The notes under the pieces were generated by a model. That model was not told the DNA's origin. It searched no databases and saw nothing but the letters and a program-made list of their open reading frames with translations. Made by a program: the position numbers and the translations under genes. A stretch of DNA of 64,000 nt from Bryobacterales bacterium. GTDB taxonomy: Bacteria; Acidobacteriota; Terriglobia; Bryobacterales; UBA6623. The stretch covers positions 253,328 through 317,327 of the forward strand of contig JAPPMG010000096.1 in the NCBI GenBank assembly GCA_028819215.1. Direction: 5' to 3'. Shown here in pieces: positions 37,101 to 45,017 of the stretch. Each line of letters opens with the position of its first letter. Position 1 is the stretch's first letter.

Positions 37101-37480
37101 GCGTGCGCGGCAACCCGGCCAATATCGGCGGTGGCGACCGGCCGGATGTGGTTTCGGGGCAAGATGTCAACATGCCGAACCAGGACCCCTCGGGCTGGTG
37201 GAACCCAGCGGCCTTCACGCCGAACGAAACACACACGTTCGGTGACGTAGGCAAGGGCATCTTGACCGGGCCGGGCAGAGCGCAGTGGGACTTCTCGGCC
37301 TACAAGCAATTCCGCATGGGCGAGAAGTACTCGGTGCAGTTCCGCCTAGAGGCGTTTAACGTCACCAACACACCGCAGTTCAACTTCCCGAACGTGCAGG
37401 TTGGGAACCGCAACTTCGGCATCATTTCCGGTGCCGGCCGGCCCCGCAACCTGCAGATTGGTCTGAAGTTCATCTTCTAG
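34109..37480 (+). CDS. Oar-like TonB-dependent receptor, paralogue 2
   Basis: 1123 aa from a GTG start with AGGAGG 8 bases upstream. Same architecture as the upstream receptor: signal peptide (VALLVALLCSGALYGQ), regulatory-like domain (TNETGNFRSPPL type block), plug with IVDLPLNGRDYLQL and FLMDGMDNNNQS, long barrel, and the C-terminal LQIGLKFIF. Long stretches match paralogue 1 while the barrel loops differ (for example around residues 640-690 and near 860-880), so the substrates may differ. It arose by tandem duplication. Its own near-identical terminator follows. Confidence 0.94.
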   Translation: MNQIRRALVALLVALLCSGALYGQAADTALIVGTVSDGTGAVVPGTDLTFAHLATGTEYTTQSNETGNFRSPPLRIGEYIVLAEAEGFKQYSGSGVSLSIGDTRQLDITLEIGAVTEVIEVEAAAPLLQTTEASAGTVIENRQIVDLPLNGRDYLQLALISAGVAPSRGQGVSIGGQRGSEVGFLMDGMDNNNQSIASQGRQKEVVKPNVDAISEFKVITNGFSAEYGRSSAGIISLAIKSGTNDLHGTGFYFMRDEVLDARHYFANPEQEKPQFGRKQYGFAVGGPLKRNKSFLFGDAEWTDIRETATYVAGVPTSAMKNGDFSGYDRAVHDPLTLENDARQPFDNNQIPASRFDPVTNIMRNWWPDPQRDGFRRNFTFQPPRNQDFYKWDIRWDHNLTNADNIFARWSNQQQVVNNPPRLPPTEFGSLTRGGPYDVTSNNAVVGWNRVWSPLLVSNFRVGWNYIDSDIETHLDIPDNVNAKIGLQGFNQNLRGVSEMSMSPWYPIGTNTFRPNLIQSQTRQFSADNTLTVGNHAVKFGAQLFFLQSFIDNPQRTMGTIIFDGRFTEQSPVDRGGGDALGDFLLGYPREIFGSNTVYMNMRAPFLHFYAQDDWKVSEKLTLNLGVRYENNAPWIETRDGIGLFSRGGGRGSQGFIRVAGHEGNSRADRALIDRDNNNFAPRFGMAYRISEKTVIRAAYGIFYGNITNTGGGEFMETMPPFHFKATLTTGRADPFLSMRQGLPPGTISASNARGVEMSAWDEDPPWPMAQNWNVNIQRTIFSDVLWEVGYFGNKMNHVMGRWDENAPRPGESVYDPVLDRTFGPNTSPNERRPWKRTFVPWAVRGDVEFPGNPYSGEFFDGCLCFITLGRQNTHSNRWNTLYHGFHTKLEKRYSEGVTYIVSYQWSHAIGDIRAIPGSGGSPGESARLVLDVLDLTRERGSNPTDQRHRFVGSFVYELPWGRGKRFGSGWGGVTDALLGGWSAGTIMTVSSGTPATPSVRGNPANIGGGDRPDVVSGQDVNMPNQDPSGWWNPAAFTPNETHTFGDVGKGILTGPGRAQWDFSAYKQFRMGEKYSVQFRLEAFNVTNTPQFNFPNVQVGNRNFGIISGAGRPRNLQIGLKFIF

Positions 37481-37505
37481 GCGAATCAGTCGCAGAGCGG
37501 CTTCC

Positions 37506-37537
37506 GCCCGCCCTCGATCCACGGATCGAGGGCGGGC
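37506..37537 (+). terminator. rho-independent terminator of TonB receptor 2
   Basis: A perfect 14-bp stem (GCCCGCCCTCGATC / GATCGAGGGCGGGC) with a 4-base CACG loop, followed by TTTT. The stem is the same as that after receptor 1, so terminator and gene were duplicated together. Confidence 0.92.
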
Positions 37538-37788
37538 TTTTCGCTCCCATCCGTCGCTGTGAAACATGTTCAGGCGACGGGCGCGTTTTGCCTCGGGCCG
37601 CTCTCGTACTATGAACGGCCGCCCTGCCGACCTAGCCCGGTAAGCGGGCAAGAGCGGAGCTAGGATCGGAGTCGCTGAAACCGAGATTCGAGCCGAAGTC
37701 TCGCTCGCGGTTGCCCGCGGCGAGCCAGCGCCCGAGGACTGCATGCGCCCTCAAGGCCTTGCCGGCAGAGACAGCTATTCTGTAGGTC
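37538..37788. other. gene-free stretch
   Basis: About 250 bases after the receptor 2 terminator. I see no gene or clear regulatory site. Confidence 0.4.
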
Positions 37789-37998
37789 ATGAGCGCGGAA
37801 CTGATAGCGATCCTAGCCGGCGGCATGGCACTGGGCGGGGTGCTGCTCACGTCCTTGCGGGGAATATCTGATCGGCTGGGCAAGGTCGAAGAGCGCTTGG
37901 GAGGCGTCGAGCAGCGGGTTGCGCGGCTAGAGGGGCTATTTGAGGGCTCGGGCCTTTTCCGTCCCGTGGGAACGCCCGAATCAGCGGCAGGCGACTAG
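37789..37998 (+). CDS. small membrane-anchored coiled-coil protein
   Basis: 69 aa: one N-terminal membrane helix (LIAILAGGMALGGVLLTSL), then a regular heptad stretch (RLGKVEERLGGVEQRVARLE) that should form a short coiled coil, and a flexible end. Small proteins of this shape occur widely and often accompany toxin-antitoxin or nuclease-type genes; here a toxin-like pair follows ~300 bases later. Function unknown. Confidence 0.6.
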   Translation: MSAELIAILAGGMALGGVLLTSLRGISDRLGKVEERLGGVEQRVARLEGLFEGSGLFRPVGTPESAAGD

Positions 37999-38297
37999 GC
38001 CCCAGACGCAAGCCAAGGCACTAGACCCTGCTGGATGTCCGATGGGGTGGTGGTACGGGCGCTCCATTCCTTGGTCTCAAGACACGCAGGCCAAGCGCAG
38101 CTTCGAAGCTCAGCTATCGCTGCCAGTCTCGTGGCACTCACAAGCCTCTCAGATTGGTCGAGAACCTCTTGCTCCAAAGTCCACTATTGCCATCGTTACA
38201 CCTCAGTCTGGGCGGCCACGTGTGCCGCCCTCGGAAGACTCGCTGGTGGGCGCATCCACGCCCAGCAGGTGCTGGGGTCACGCTTCCAAGACGCCCA

Positions 38298-38513
38298 TCA
38301 CGCTACGGTGTATGAACGAACGGGAAGCGCCTCGACCTCAAGCGTGGAGAGATCGAGACGTGCCGACGCATTGTCTATGTCGAAGCCCACAACATGTCCT
38401 GCAGCATCTAGATCGACGTTGAGTCCGCTGGACACTTCGCGCGTCTCTGTGCCCGGGCTTCCTTTGAGTTCAACGTAGAGGCTGTCAGTGTCGGCGTAGT
38501 ACGAGAGTTTCAT
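38298..38513 (-). CDS. DUF2283 protein (antitoxin-like partner)
   Basis: 71 aa matching DUF2283: MKLSYYADTDSLYVELKG at the N-terminus, TREVSSGLNVDLDAAGHVVG and a closing LDLSTLEVEALP. It follows the toxin-like gene at 38535-38759 by 21 bp in the same direction. This two-gene order recurs in many bacteria and is thought to be a toxin-antitoxin-like unit. No experimental role is known to me. Confidence 0.85.
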   Translation of the reverse strand: MKLSYYADTDSLYVELKGSPGTETREVSSGLNVDLDAAGHVVGFDIDNASARLDLSTLEVEALPVRSYTVA

Positions 38514-38534
38514 TTCCCTCCTCTTCGAAATCCG

Positions 38535-38759
38535 CTATCGAAAGACGCAGTGTACAGTGTCGCCGCCCTCCAGAGTCACTACGCGAAGAATACGCTGCGC
38601 ACTCTCGCCGGGGACTGCGATTGCGCCCCACCACCGGACGCGCCAGTCCGGTTGCTCGGAACTTCGTAGCCGAGTCGCGATGACCGCGGCACACCAAGCT
38701 GGCTCGATGTAAGGGCGCTTCCTCCGAACTTGCTTATCGAAGTAGCGTGTCGTCTTCAC
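38535..38759 (-). CDS. small toxin-like protein paired with DUF2283
   Basis: 74 aa starting MKTTRYFDKQVRRKRPYIEP, the recognisable start of a small conserved protein usually found directly before a DUF2283 gene. The rest (WRVRWWGAIAVPG; ILRVVTLEGGDTVHCVFR) fits the family up to the usual end, though it is a few residues shorter than most. The fold is probably a small beta-alpha nuclease-like or BrnT-like toxin. That role is inferred from pairing, not shown. Confidence 0.75.
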   Translation of the reverse strand: MKTTRYFDKQVRRKRPYIEPAWCAAVIATRLRSSEQPDWRVRWWGAIAVPGESAQRILRVVTLEGGDTVHCVFR

Positions 38760-39064
38760 CTACCGAGTCCTGCCTAAGCTCCTAGGTGCAACAGGGGACT
38801 ATCGAGGCAATCTCTCCGCTGAACACATGATAAGGGGCGCCGAGTCTATTGCAATGGCTATGCTTGGGAACGGACAGCGCTGGAGCCACCCGCCTGGCCG
38901 GCGACAATATTCTGGTCGGTCGGGCCGATGCGGCGACCGGCGTTCGATCCTCGGATCAGGCAGCGCAATAGGTGAAAGCGCTCGCAGCGTCAAGGATGTG
39001 TGCTTGACCCTTGATCGATGGATCGTCCATACGCATTGCTTGCTCGAAACACAAGGTTTGCCGC
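38760..39064. other. gene-free stretch
   Basis: 305 bases between the toxin-like gene and the AAA/PD-(D/E)XK gene. Only short, unconvincing frames occur, and no repeat is evident. Confidence 0.4.
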
Positions 39065-40618
39065 TTAGGCAAACGCGGTCTCGAACACTTCCACCGTGCG
39101 TGTCTGGGCGTTGAACTCCACCCCTACCAAATGGATCGGCAGCCCGCGGTGGTGGTACTTGGCTGCGTAGTCCCGCTCCTGTAGCTGCCGCAACGCCGCT
39201 CCTTGCTGCGACGCCGTGAAGACCTTGAACTCGAACAAGTACGTTCTGCTAGCCGTCTGCACTGCTAGATCCGCACGCCCGGTGCTGCCGCTGTCCTCCG
39301 CCGTTACCGTTGCGCCGGACCCGACGAAGAAGCTGTAGAACACGCTGGCATAGTAGCCCTCGTAGTCCGCGATCGTATTACGACTGTGCCAGTGGTATGG
39401 AATGCCGGCAAACAGTGCCCGGAACCAAGCCTCCAGCCCGTCCATGTCGCCTGATCGCAGCAGCCCCTGCAAGTCCTGACTCTGCTCCTCGCGCTGGCTC
39501 GGGTCTCCGGTGACGTAGTTCAGCAGGCTCAGGTTGAGGCTCTGGCGTACCTCCCGGTTCGGATATGCCAAGCGGAAGTATTCGATGCCATCGTCACCGC
39601 GTTCGCGCCTGCCAACCGTGAGGTAGCCGGTCTGGAACAGCAGAGCCTCGGTGGCGATGCTACCCACGTCGAAGGAGTTGAGTAAGGCCATGCTGGCACG
39701 TAGCCCGTCCAGTCTGTATGCGGCAACGCAGCGCTCAGTTAACAGCTTTGTGAGGAATGACGGCGTGCCAGTCTCGAACCACCACGGCGCAAACGTGCGC
39801 TTGTCGAATAGGAGTAGGAGAGCGAAGGGGTTGTACACCGTGTCAGCCGGTAGCCCCCAACTATAGCCGTTGTACCACTCACGGATTTGCTCGCGGTCTA
39901 GGCCCGGCAACTCGGCTGCGAATACCGTGTCAATGTCGCTCTCGGTGTAGCCGCAGATAGCGGCGTAGCGCTCATCCAGCGTGATGTCAATGAGGTTGTT
40001 CAGGCCTGAGAAGAGACTAACCTTCGAGAACTTACTCACGCCGGTGAGGAAAGAGAAACGGATGTGGGCGTCACAGGACTTGATCATTCCGTACAGCCCG
40101 TGCAGGTACTCGCGGTTGGCCCGTGCGAGGTCCGGCTTCTCCAGCGCGTCGAGAATCGGTTTGTCATACTCGTCGACCAACACGCAAACCCGCTGGCCGC
40201 TGTCGCGATGCAGGGTGCGGAGCAGGTGTCGAAACCGAAGCGGAGCTGAGGCTTGATGTGTTGGCATGTTTGCGTCGTTCTCGATTTCTGCCAATTGCTC
40301 TTGGACGTGTTCGTCTAGCGCACTGGGCTTCGTCGCGTTGAGGCCGCCAAAGTCTAGGCGTACAACCGGAAAGGCCACCGACCAGTCCCAATGGTCGTGC
40401 ACGTCCAGACCTACGAACAGGCTCTGGCTGCCGTCGAAGAGTTCCTTCAACGTGTCCAAGAACAGGCTCTTACCGAAGCGGCGCGGACGCGATAGGAAAT
40501 AGTGCTTGCCACTTTGGAACAGTCGTAGTGCGTAGCCGGTCTTGTCTACGTAGTAACAGTCGCTCTCGCGGAGTTCGCGAAACGTCTGGATACCGGTCGG
40601 TAGGCGGCGCTTGGCCAT
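39065..40618 (-). CDS. AAA-ATPase-like / PD-(D/E)XK nuclease family protein (paralogue A)
   Basis: 517 aa. The N-terminal half is the AAA-ATPase-like domain (PF09820 type): LPTGIQTFRELRESDCYYVD, the loop SRPRRFGKSLFLDTL (P-loop variant), and Walker B VCVLVDEYDKPILDAL. The C-terminal ~120 residues are the PD-(D/E)XK part: an Asp in GRADLAVQTA and ExK in TYLFEFKVF. The whole layout is intact. These proteins are common in bacteria with unsettled function; nuclease or defence roles are inferred from the fold. It is divergent from its paralogue at 41167. Confidence 0.9.
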   Translation of the reverse strand: MAKRRLPTGIQTFRELRESDCYYVDKTGYALRLFQSGKHYFLSRPRRFGKSLFLDTLKELFDGSQSLFVGLDVHDHWDWSVAFPVVRLDFGGLNATKPSALDEHVQEQLAEIENDANMPTHQASAPLRFRHLLRTLHRDSGQRVCVLVDEYDKPILDALEKPDLARANREYLHGLYGMIKSCDAHIRFSFLTGVSKFSKVSLFSGLNNLIDITLDERYAAICGYTESDIDTVFAAELPGLDREQIREWYNGYSWGLPADTVYNPFALLLLFDKRTFAPWWFETGTPSFLTKLLTERCVAAYRLDGLRASMALLNSFDVGSIATEALLFQTGYLTVGRRERGDDGIEYFRLAYPNREVRQSLNLSLLNYVTGDPSQREEQSQDLQGLLRSGDMDGLEAWFRALFAGIPYHWHSRNTIADYEGYYASVFYSFFVGSGATVTAEDSGSTGRADLAVQTASRTYLFEFKVFTASQQGAALRQLQERDYAAKYHHRGLPIHLVGVEFNAQTRTVEVFETAFA

Positions 40619-41166
40619 GGCTCAGCTATTACCCTAGCCCGTTTCGGCCCTGCTACGAAACTAGTGTGTCTGCGCGGACCCCGTCGACACGACGGAAAGT
40701 CGTTCGCTTCGGACTGCTACTGGCACAATACCTGCTGAACAGCCGCGTCTTCGAGCCCGTGCCGCCGTTCGCGGGCCGACGACATAATTCACGCACGCCA
40801 GAGTAGTCGCCGGCTAGGAAGCCCGCCAAGCCTCCTATGCGGAACCGGAGTGATAGGCTCCAGCCCAGCAATTTCGGCGCCCTCCTTCTCGGGCAGTAGC
40901 CAGAGCGGCCGTGGGTTCCGCCGCATTCACCCGAGGACTCCTTCGTCCGGCTCGCACTTCACACCACCGTGTCTGATGCCTCACGCTTCCGCGCTGGTCC
41001 TACACCGGACTCTCGAATTAGCGCGTCAGATCAACACACGTGAGTAGACTGAATCGTCCCATATCTGGAACTTGGGCCGTGCACCATCGCGGTCATACTC
41101 AAGATGCCACGGCGGCACCCTGAGCTTGGCATTGGGACTCCGACGGGCTACCGTTGAAGCTGGGCT
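40619..41166. other. gene-free stretch between divergent AAA/PD-(D/E)XK paralogues
   Basis: 548 bases that must hold both promoters if both genes are expressed. I see no Shine-Dalgarno sequence before either ATG and no clear repeat or small gene. Confidence 0.4.
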
Positions 41167-42714
41167 ATGGACAAGTGCACCCTGCCGATTGGTATCCAGA
41201 GCTTTCGTAACGTCCGCGAGCGCAACTGCTACTTCGTCGACAAGACAGGCTATGCCCTGCGTCTATTTCGCGAAGGTACGTACTTCTTCCTGTCACGCCC
41301 GCGCCGTTTCGGCAAGAGTCTGTTCGTCGATACTCTCAAGCATCTCTTCGAGGGTGATCGCGACTTGTTCGAAGGTCTCGAAGCCTACAATCGCTGGGAC
41401 TGGTCGGTGCGATATCCGGTGGTGCGGCTCGACTTCGCCGGCCTCAACGCGACTAGGCCCGGTGCGTTGGAAGAAGATGTCTTGGCGCAGCTGTTGAATC
41501 TAGAGCGCAATGCCGGTGTGCGGGCGCGCCACACATCTGGGCCCCGGCGCTTGGAAGATCTGATCCGCACTTTGCATCGAGACGCTGGCCAGCCCGTCTG
41601 CGTGCTGGTAGACGAGTACGACAAGCCGATCCTAGACGCGTTAGAGGATCGGGATCTCGCTCGTGCCAATCGGGACTATTTGAGCGGCCTCTATGGAATG
41701 CTCAAGGCCTGCGATCAGGATATTCGCTTTGCCTTCCTAACCGGGGTGAGCAAGTTCTCCAACGTCAGCCTGTTCTCCGGCCTGAACAATTTGCGCGATA
41801 TCACCTTGAACCCGGCCTACTCGGCAATCTGCGGCTACACGGACCGTGATCTTGACACAGTCTTCGCCGCAGAACTGCCGGGATTGGACCGCGAGCGAAT
41901 CCGCGAGTGGTACAACGGCTATACGTGGGGTGGCGAGCAGGAGGTCTACAACCCTTTCGATGTCCTGCTTCTGTTTGCCGAGCGCGAATTCAAGGCGTGG
42001 TGGTTTGAGACCGGAACTCCGAGCTTCTTGGTGAAGACCTTGGTCGAACGCAACATCTCGACCGCGAGCCTAGACGGCATGCTAGCGAGCGAAGGCGATC
42101 TCGGCAAGTTCGAGGTGGACAGCATCGCGCCGGAGGCGCTGTTGTTCCAAACCGGCTATCTCACCATTGGTGGCCAAGAGACGTGCCACGGCGAGCAATG
42201 CTATCGCCTAGTCTATCCGAACCGTGAGGTTCGGCTCAGTCTGAACGCAACTCTGCTGACCTATCTGACAGGCCGAGACACCCAGCGGCGACAGCACCGC
42301 GGCGCACTTGCAGAGCTCTTGACGAGCGGTGACCTGACCGGGTTGGAGCGGCGCATTCGCGCCTTGTACGAGAGCATTCCCTACGAATGGCACACGCGCA
42401 ATGAGATCGCGCGGTACGAGGGGTACTATTCGAGCGTGTTCTACAGCTATGTCTTGGGGCTGGATGTCGAGGTGACAGTGGAAGACAGCAGCAACCGCGG
42501 ACGGCTGGACTTAGCCGTGCAGGCAGGCAGCCAGGTGTACCTGTTTGAGTTCAAGCTATGGCGGCAGAGCGGTAGCGGCTCGGCACTGGCGCAGCTCAAG
42601 GATCGGGACTACGCGGCCAAGTACCGCCACCTCGGGCTGCCGATCCATCTAGTAGGCGTTGAGTTCAATCCTCAGACACGCAACGTGGAAGTGTTCGAGC
42701 ACGCACTCGCCTGA
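41167..42714 (+). CDS. AAA-ATPase-like / PD-(D/E)XK nuclease family protein (paralogue B)
   Basis: 515 aa, co-linear with the divergent paralogue A. It shares LPIGIQSFRNVRERNCYFVD, SRPRRFGKSLFVDTLK, VCVLVDEYDKPILDALE and the end LVGVEFNPQTRNVEVFEHAL, and its nuclease part has GRLDLAVQAGS and VYLFEFKLW (D and ExK present). Both copies keep all the putative catalytic residues and start near the same block, so neither is obviously decayed. The two probably come from an inverted duplication or from two insertions of the same mobile gene. Confidence 0.9.
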   Translation: MDKCTLPIGIQSFRNVRERNCYFVDKTGYALRLFREGTYFFLSRPRRFGKSLFVDTLKHLFEGDRDLFEGLEAYNRWDWSVRYPVVRLDFAGLNATRPGALEEDVLAQLLNLERNAGVRARHTSGPRRLEDLIRTLHRDAGQPVCVLVDEYDKPILDALEDRDLARANRDYLSGLYGMLKACDQDIRFAFLTGVSKFSNVSLFSGLNNLRDITLNPAYSAICGYTDRDLDTVFAAELPGLDRERIREWYNGYTWGGEQEVYNPFDVLLLFAEREFKAWWFETGTPSFLVKTLVERNISTASLDGMLASEGDLGKFEVDSIAPEALLFQTGYLTIGGQETCHGEQCYRLVYPNREVRLSLNATLLTYLTGRDTQRRQHRGALAELLTSGDLTGLERRIRALYESIPYEWHTRNEIARYEGYYSSVFYSYVLGLDVEVTVEDSSNRGRLDLAVQAGSQVYLFEFKLWRQSGSGSALAQLKDRDYAAKYRHLGLPIHLVGVEFNPQTRNVEVFEHALA

Positions 42715-42910
42715 CTCGCCAACAGGCGCTGCCCTGACCGGTCCTCTTTGGTGCAGGTGCGCCGTAAGTGGGGCCTAGCGCCTCTGCATCGCGCTGCTAT
42801 GCCAAGGCGTACGACGAGCGCGTCAACGGTTCCAGCAGCGGTTCACGAGGCTGACGGAATCACCTGCCAGTCAATTGTCGGTTCATTGCTGAACTACTCG
42901 GGACCAAGTT

Positions 42911-44620
42911 TCACCGAACGGCGGCCCCCCCACCCTGCACCAGGGACGCCGTCGTTCCTGTGGCGTCAACAGCGTAGCGCTCGTGTCCCCCTCCGGACCA
43001 TTCGACCACGGCATGACTGGGCGTTGCACTGTGTCTGAGCCCAAAGAATGCGACAGGCTCGCTGGAACTCAGATAACTCCCATCGCGGTGGATTCGCCGC
43101 CAAATGCACGTGCCATCGTCGCGGCACAGTCCGACGCGCGAGCCGAGCCCCGAGGTGTTGGCCCCAGAGCCTTCCAGCTTGATCCGCAGCCATTGATCGC
43201 CGTCAGTCTGGTTTAGGTACAGGCGGACTGGGCCATTGCAGTTGGTGACCACTAGGTCGAGATCTCCGTCTAGGTCTAGGTCTCCTGTCGCGAGCCCACG
43301 GCTGGTGCTGGCTTCTACGGCTCCCCAGACTTCGACACCGTCGGGCACGTCGAACCGGCCAGAGACTCCTTGGTAAAAGAGATTCGGTTGGACGAAAGGG
43401 AACGGCTCTCCTCGCTGGCCTTCCATCACAGCCACTGCTCCGTTGGCGATGAAGATGTCGAGAGTGCCGTCATGGTCGAAATCTTCCCAGGCAATCCCGA
43501 AGCCCGTATACGGCATGCTGGAGTTTCCAAGCCCGAAGCGATTGGTAGCATCGATGAACTGGCCGCTGCCGTTGTTGAGGTAGAGGGTGTTGGTCTCCTG
43601 CACGTTGTGGGTCATTAGGAGATCGTCGTCGCTGTCACCGTCGAAGTCGGCCGCCACAACGCCCATGCCGGCCTCGGCGCGTCCATCCGAGTTCACGGAG
43701 GCGCCGACCTGCATCGCGCGATCCTCGAAGCGACCTTCGCCGACGTTTCGCCAGAGCTGGTTCTCGGTGGTGTCGTTGGCCACGTAAAGGTCGGTGAGCC
43801 CATCGTCGTCAAGATCGGCTGCGATGACACCCAGCCCGTTTCCGAAGGCGCTTCCCAGGCCCGCAGTCACCGATACGTCCGCGAAGCTTCCGCCATCGTT
43901 CCGGAACAGACGGTCCGGCACGGGGTTATATACGGTTGGGATGCAGTAGTCGCGTTCTCCGGTCGGAGCGAAGCACTCCTTGTTGTTGGAGACGGAAAAA
44001 TCGACGAAGTTTGCGAAGAATAGGTCTAGGTCTCCATCGGAGTCGTAGTCTACGAACGAGGCAGATGTGCTCCAGCGCGTGTCTTGAGGCCCCTCCACGG
44101 CTTCGAACGTGCCATCGCCGTTGTTGCGGACCAAGAGGTTCGGCCCTAGGTTCGTCAAATACATGTCTGGGTCGGAGTCGCCGTCGAAGTCTCCCACGGC
44201 CACTCCCATGGCTACCGTCTCGAATCCAAGCCCGCTCTTTTCCGTCGAGTCTACGAAGGAGATCTCGCCATCTGGGATCACACGATTCTCGAACAGGCGA
44301 TTGCCGAGCTTGGTCTTTGGGGGAAAGAGCGATTGTGCTGGATCCGCGCCTTCGTCCAGCATCCCTCCTTGGAGCAGGTAGACGTCAAGATCGCCATCGC
44401 TGTCGAAGTCCAGCAACGCGACGCCAGGACCCATGATTTCGGGCAAGTAGAACCGCCCTGCCGCGCCCGGGAAATGGTGGAAAACGAGTCCGGTCTCGGC
44501 TGCCGACTCCCGAAATAGCGGGGGCTGCTCGTTTGCGGTCGAGGGGGCGCTGTCGCCGCAGCGGAGAAGGGCCAATGCGGTCACAGCGAGTAGTTTCCTC
44601 ACGAACCTCAATCTTGCCAT
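42911..44620 (-). CDS. CRTAC1-type protein: FG-GAP/VCBS repeats plus ASPIC/UnbV domain
   Basis: 569 aa from ATG 44618-44620. A hydrophobic signal (LLAVTALALLRC) is followed by several FG-GAP/VCBS repeats with the Ca-binding DxDxDGxxD pattern (DFDSDGDLDVYLL; DFDGDSDPDMYL; DLDLDGDLDLVVT) forming a beta-propeller. The last ~100 residues are the ASPIC/UnbV domain (LRIKLEGSGANTSGLGSRVG; VEWSGGG). Homologues are secreted or envelope proteins of adhesion or unknown function. The start of the following Ser/Tyr-TPR gene is ~400 bases away on the other strand. Confidence 0.88.
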   Translation of the reverse strand: MARLRFVRKLLAVTALALLRCGDSAPSTANEQPPLFRESAAETGLVFHHFPGAAGRFYLPEIMGPGVALLDFDSDGDLDVYLLQGGMLDEGADPAQSLFPPKTKLGNRLFENRVIPDGEISFVDSTEKSGLGFETVAMGVAVGDFDGDSDPDMYLTNLGPNLLVRNNGDGTFEAVEGPQDTRWSTSASFVDYDSDGDLDLFFANFVDFSVSNNKECFAPTGERDYCIPTVYNPVPDRLFRNDGGSFADVSVTAGLGSAFGNGLGVIAADLDDDGLTDLYVANDTTENQLWRNVGEGRFEDRAMQVGASVNSDGRAEAGMGVVAADFDGDSDDDLLMTHNVQETNTLYLNNGSGQFIDATNRFGLGNSSMPYTGFGIAWEDFDHDGTLDIFIANGAVAVMEGQRGEPFPFVQPNLFYQGVSGRFDVPDGVEVWGAVEASTSRGLATGDLDLDGDLDLVVTNCNGPVRLYLNQTDGDQWLRIKLEGSGANTSGLGSRVGLCRDDGTCIWRRIHRDGSYLSSSEPVAFFGLRHSATPSHAVVEWSGGGHERYAVDATGTTASLVQGGGAAVR

Positions 44621-45017
44621 AGCCGGGCGGTACTGGACTCCCAGCATTCAGCTTGCTCGTTCGTCTCAAGTGACGCAGTCGCTCCCGCGAACGGGATGAG
44701 ACAAGGGCTCTTTCGAAGCTCGTGCAGTACGCGGTACGTCGAGACATCTGCCGGGCTTGACGTTCAACGCACCCGAACGATCAGGAACGGATCAAGAAAC
44801 CCTTCGATTTGCTGCAACGGAATCCGTTCCTGAGCCGTCAACAACACAGCCTGCACAGGTGACACCCAGGTGTGGCGGCAGTTGCACGTCAGTTTTCCAG
44901 TACCGAGAACTCAGCCCGGCCAAATCGGCCCCGGGCAGAGTGTGCGGATACCCGACTTGTCAGGCTGGAACCACGCCCACCCCGGGCATCGTAGGCGAGA
45001 TCGAGCACGATTGGACC
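44621..45017. repeat. leader region, first copy of a duplicated upstream segment
   Basis: 397 bases without a gene. From about 44818 to the ATG at 45018 it is clearly similar to 46588-46789 in front of the second Ser/Tyr-TPR gene, including CGTCAGTTTTCCAGT-like and GGCTGGAACCACGCCCAC blocks. The duplication therefore includes the regulatory region. Confidence 0.7.

Noticed and set aside
40653-40871. 72-aa minus-strand frame between the AAA/PD-(D/E)XK genes
   Set aside because: No start signal and low-complexity, Arg/Ser-rich translation; it looks like a chance frame in GC-rich DNA.
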